Shown: positions 6,702 to 8,354 of the stretch, piece by piece | Layout of the letters: every line of letters begins with the position of its first letter | Numbering within the stretch: the first letter of the stretch is position 1 | Origin: CBDTTW01 sp965363675 | GTDB taxonomy: Bacteria > Bacteroidota > Rhodothermia > Rhodothermales > DASSAV01 | DNA: 8,354 nt | Assembly (NCBI GenBank): GCA_965363675.1 | Contig: CBDTTW010000133.1 | Span: forward strand, 1-8,354 | Direction of reading: 5' to 3' | Translations under genes and position numbers: made by a program | Notes under the pieces: generated by a model | The model's input: only the letters and a program-made list of their open reading frames with translations | Told to the model about the DNA's origin: nothing | Database searches by the model: none

Positions 6702-6944
6702 GCGGCGGCAAAGGGGTAGGGTGTGGGGGACGAAGCGCGCAATGTACGGGCGGCGCGCTGCGGCTGGCGCAGGCTGCGGCCGATTTGTGCGTTGCTTTAC
6801 AATCGGCGCATCCGCGCAGACTACAACGTTGCAGCAAAGCCCAGAACCCACAGGGCCGATGCCTTCGTTCAAGAGTCCCCGTTCCTTGCTCAAGCGCTGC
6901 TCCGACTGGCAAATAGTATGCTCCTAACCTCTCTGCAATCCGCG
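6702..6944. promoter_or_regulatory. Divergent spacer with an imperfect inverted repeat
   Basis: A 243-base non-coding stretch between the divergent 89-residue gene and the DUF305 gene. It holds a 29-base imperfect inverted repeat: GCCGATTTGT (6779-6788) and ACAATCGGC (6799-6807), 9 pairs with one bulged T around a 10-base centre. An 8-base palindrome CAACGTTG lies at 6824-6831. Either could be an operator or an RNA hairpin. I see no convincing promoter. Frames that run through the region from both sides have poor protein character and are treated as chance extensions. Confidence 0.35.
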
Positions 6945-7496
6945 ATGCGCCCGGCGCTGTTCCTGCTGCTGCTCGTAACCGCAGCCGCTTGCGGCGGCGA
7001 TGCCTCCGACGGCCTGAAGGCCGACCCGGCCGACACGGCGGCCAAGGACATCACGGCCACCGCCGACCCGGACGTGCGCTTCATCGACCGGATGGCGCCG
7101 CACCACCAGATGGCGATCGAGATGGCGGACCTGGCGCTCCGCAACGCCGAGGACGCCGATCTCAAGGCGCTTGCCAAACAGATCAAGCAGGATCAGATGG
7201 TGGATTTGGCCGCGATGAAGCAGGCCAAGCAGGAACTCGTCGGCGCCGACGAGACGGCCCCGATGACCATGGACGAGCCCTTCCGCGCGCGCGTGGACAG
7301 CATGAACGCGCTTACCGGCGCCGCCTTCGAGGAGCTATGGCTGCGCTCGATGATCCGCCACCACCAAGACGGCATCCGCCTGGCCGAGGAGGCCCGTCCC
7401 AACCTGACGCGCCCCGACTTGCAGCAAATCACGCGCACGATGCTCGAAAAGCACCCCGCCGAGATTCAAACGATGCAACAAATGCGCGCCGAGTAG
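6945..7496 (+). CDS. DUF305-domain protein, probable lipoprotein
   Basis: 183-residue exported protein of the DUF305 family (ferritin-like helical bundle, molecular role poorly defined; members often sit in copper or metal contexts). It begins with MRPALFLLLLVTAAACGGD, a lipoprotein-like signal with C16 as likely lipidated residue. The box before it (TAAAC) lacks the usual Leu at -3, so lipidation is probable, not certain. A short acidic linker leads to two repeated halves, each with the diagnostic paired histidines: RMAPHHQMAIEMA (HH at 53-54) and SMIRHHQDGIRLA (HH at 139-140). The partner helices LKALAKQIKQDQ and QITRTMLEKHPAEIQTM follow. ATG 6945 was chosen because it gives a compact signal peptide; ATG 6918 would add nine residues and is also possible, and neither has a ribosome site. 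It ends with a double stop (TAGTAG). No metal exporter or oxidase gene is adjacent. Confidence 0.9.
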   Translation: MRPALFLLLLVTAAACGGDASDGLKADPADTAAKDITATADPDVRFIDRMAPHHQMAIEMADLALRNAEDADLKALAKQIKQDQMVDLAAMKQAKQELVGADETAPMTMDEPFRARVDSMNALTGAAFEELWLRSMIRHHQDGIRLAEEARPNLTRPDLQQITRTMLEKHPAEIQTMQQMRAE

Positions 7497-7550
7497 TAGT
7501 CAGTCGTATGATTCGAGTTATTGCTTTTACATATTTATCCCCGAAATACA

Positions 7551-7586
7551 AACCCCCGCCTGGAATCGTGCGTCCTGGCGGGGGTT
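7551..7586. terminator. Convergent-gene terminator hairpin
   Basis: A perfect 10-base inverted repeat, AACCCCCGCC (7551-7560) and GGCGGGGGTT (7577-7586), with a 16-base loop. It lies between the convergent DUF305 gene (55 bases after its stop) and the gene at 7620-8153 (34 bases after its stop). On the minus strand the right arm runs into TTTGTATTTC, the better T-rich tail; on the plus strand only two T follow. It probably ends the minus-strand transcript and may serve both. Confidence 0.75.
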
Positions 7587-7619
7587 GCGATGTGATCCAA
7601 GAATCACGGACGCTTTCAA

Positions 7620-8153
7620 TCAAAGCTTCGCTCGAATTCCAACAAGAGCGGCTGTCTCCAGAGACGGTGAAGATAATTTATAATTATCGGTAACAGTTCT
7701 GAAAAGGCGACCTCCCAAAGTCGGCGATAATCGCTTGTCACGAAAAAGTTCTACACCGAAAGCGGCATACCCAACTAGATCGCTGGCATGGGCGCCGACA
7801 TATCGAGGTGAATTTCCAACGCGCGCCAAACGCAGGCCGCCGCCTATAGAGCCATGCAGTCGAATCAAATTTATATCGATTGCAGATTTGAGCGCACTTA
7901 CGGCGAAGTTGAACCTCATATCTTGTCCAAGCTCATTCTTTCCGGATTGATATTCGTGAACGATGGTCAGGCCAAGATGGCGGCTACTTTGATTCCACAA
8001 TCTCGAACCTTCAAGGCTAAAGCCATGTGGCGTGTCACCGTTGGATACCGAATACATTGCACTCACTTGCCATTGAGCATATGCTTTGTTGCATATCGGA
8101 GTGACAAGCATTATAGAAATCAAGAGTGTTGGTATTGCAAATATTCTTTTCAT
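7620..8153 (-). CDS. Exported protein of unknown function, possible outer-membrane beta-barrel
   Basis: 177 residues; family not recognised. The N-terminus is a clear signal peptide: MKR, a hydrophobic core (IFAIPTLLISIMLV) and a site AYA|QW, with cleavage likely after A26. The mature part alternates polar and non-polar residues, is rich in Gly, Ser, Arg and aromatics, has no long helix-forming stretch, and ends in a strand-like ETAALVGIRAKL. This suits a small outer-membrane beta-barrel of perhaps 8 strands, although the final residue is Leu, not the more usual Phe. The start is fixed by GGAGGT five bases before the ATG, a strength seen nowhere else in this window. Base composition is much more AT-rich than the genes to the left (60-base blocks at 7681 and 8101 count about 45% and 32% GC), suggesting horizontal acquisition. 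A terminator hairpin follows. Confidence 0.8.
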   Translation of the reverse strand: MKRIFAIPTLLISIMLVTPICNKAYAQWQVSAMYSVSNGDTPHGFSLEGSRLWNQSSRHLGLTIVHEYQSGKNELGQDMRFNFAVSALKSAIDINLIRLHGSIGGGLRLARVGNSPRYVGAHASDLVGYAAFGVELFRDKRLSPTLGGRLFRTVTDNYKLSSPSLETAALVGIRAKL

Positions 8154-8158
8154 TAACG

Positions 8159-8164
8159 ACCTCC
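8159..8164 (-). promoter_or_regulatory. Strong Shine-Dalgarno site (GGAGGT)
   Basis: GGAGGT on the minus strand, five bases before the ATG at 8153. It decides that start and stands out because the other genes in the window have no or only weak ribosome sites. Confidence 0.8.
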
Positions 8165-8204
8165 GAAGGGTAAAGTCAAGTTTGACAAGGGTTCCGAATA
8201 TAAA

Positions 8205-8354
8205 TTAGGGAATATAATATTGGCTTGGAAGATTAGTTTCTCCGGTAATGCTCGCCCAGTGATAGCTTTCGGTTCCGCTGCCGTCACAGCGTCCTTTATC
8301 GGCGCGAGCATGTACGTCGCTAACACTAATGTCCGTGTATCGTGCGGTACATCT
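8205..8354 (-). CDS. Candidate C-terminal end of a protein-coding gene (cut by window edge)
   Basis: On the minus strand a frame is open from the edge to TAA at 8207-8205, giving 49 residues ending SYHWASITGETNLPSQYYIP. Most codons start with a purine, as in real genes. If real, it would be the end of a gene 51 bases upstream of the 7620-8153 gene and probably co-transcribed with it. No family is recognised. The plus strand in the same codon register (8157-8354) is also open and includes a hydrophobic stretch (ARPVIAFGSAAVTASFIGAS) with a possible TTG start at 8220, which has AGGGA nine bases upstream. The two readings exclude each other in practice; I lean to the minus strand because of its natural stop and ordinary composition. 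Confidence 0.35.
   Translation of the reverse strand, partial: RCTARYTDISVSDVHARADKGRCDGSGTESYHWASITGETNLPSQYYIP

Noticed and set aside
7854..8156. Plus-strand open frame of 100 codons opposite the exported protein
   Set aside because: The minus strand has a clear signal peptide, a strong ribosome site and a downstream terminator; the plus-strand translation has none of these.
8182..8218. Perfect TTGACA (8182-8187) and perfect TATAAT (8213-8218) on the plus strand, suggesting a promoter
   Set aside because: The spacing is 25 bases, far from the 16-18 needed for a sigma70 promoter, and hexamers of this kind are expected by chance in such an AT-rich stretch.
1..8354. CRISPR array, tRNA, rRNA, insertion sequence or attachment site
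   Set aside because: I looked for regularly spaced repeats, cloverleaf patterns, transposase motifs and long terminal repeats on both strands and saw none.

Overview
The window looks like chromosomal DNA from a high-GC relative of the Bacteroidota, most plausibly Rhodothermota (Rhodothermales/Rubricoccaceae type). Three things point that way: the ClpC sequence is of the Bacteroidota kind, a LytTR response regulator is present, and almost none of the genes has a Shine-Dalgarno site although coding density is high. This placement comes from family resemblance, not from a search.

Layout from left to right. 1-1113 (minus) is the N-terminal 371 codons of clpC, cut by the window edge. 1114-1418 is non-coding and carries a strong hairpin terminator plus a weak candidate clpC promoter. 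1419-3993 (minus) is a likely three-gene operon read right to left: a LytTR response regulator, a secreted SpoIID/LytB-domain cell-wall protein and an A-type (IscA/ErpA) Fe-S carrier. It ends at the 1355-1397 hairpin. A 185-base divergent spacer (3994-4178) separates it from 4179-6427 (plus), an egtB-egtD pair for ergothioneine synthesis. An 89-residue protein of unknown function (minus, 6432-6701) converges on egtD with only 4 bases between stops. A second divergent spacer (6702-6944) holds a 29-base imperfect inverted repeat. A DUF305 lipoprotein follows (plus, 6945-7496), and a GC hairpin (7551-7586) closes it from the right.

From about 7500 to the end the composition drops sharply toward AT. 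This part holds a secreted, possibly beta-barrel protein (minus, 7620-8153) with a strong GGAGGT ribosome site unlike its neighbours, then an edge stretch that is open on both strands in the same codon register. It reads like a transition into accessory DNA.

Functionally the core part concerns protein quality control (ClpC), Fe-S maturation, peptidoglycan processing and thiol redox protection (EgtD trimethylates histidine, EgtB adds sulfur). Only egtB and egtD are present, without egtA or egtC, and EgtB has an Asn-Ser-Tyr-Tyr motif, which together suggest a cysteine-using pathway. I did not find a convincing new multi-gene defence or mobile system. The best leads are the sulfur donor of EgtB, the two unknown proteins and the composition boundary near 7500.
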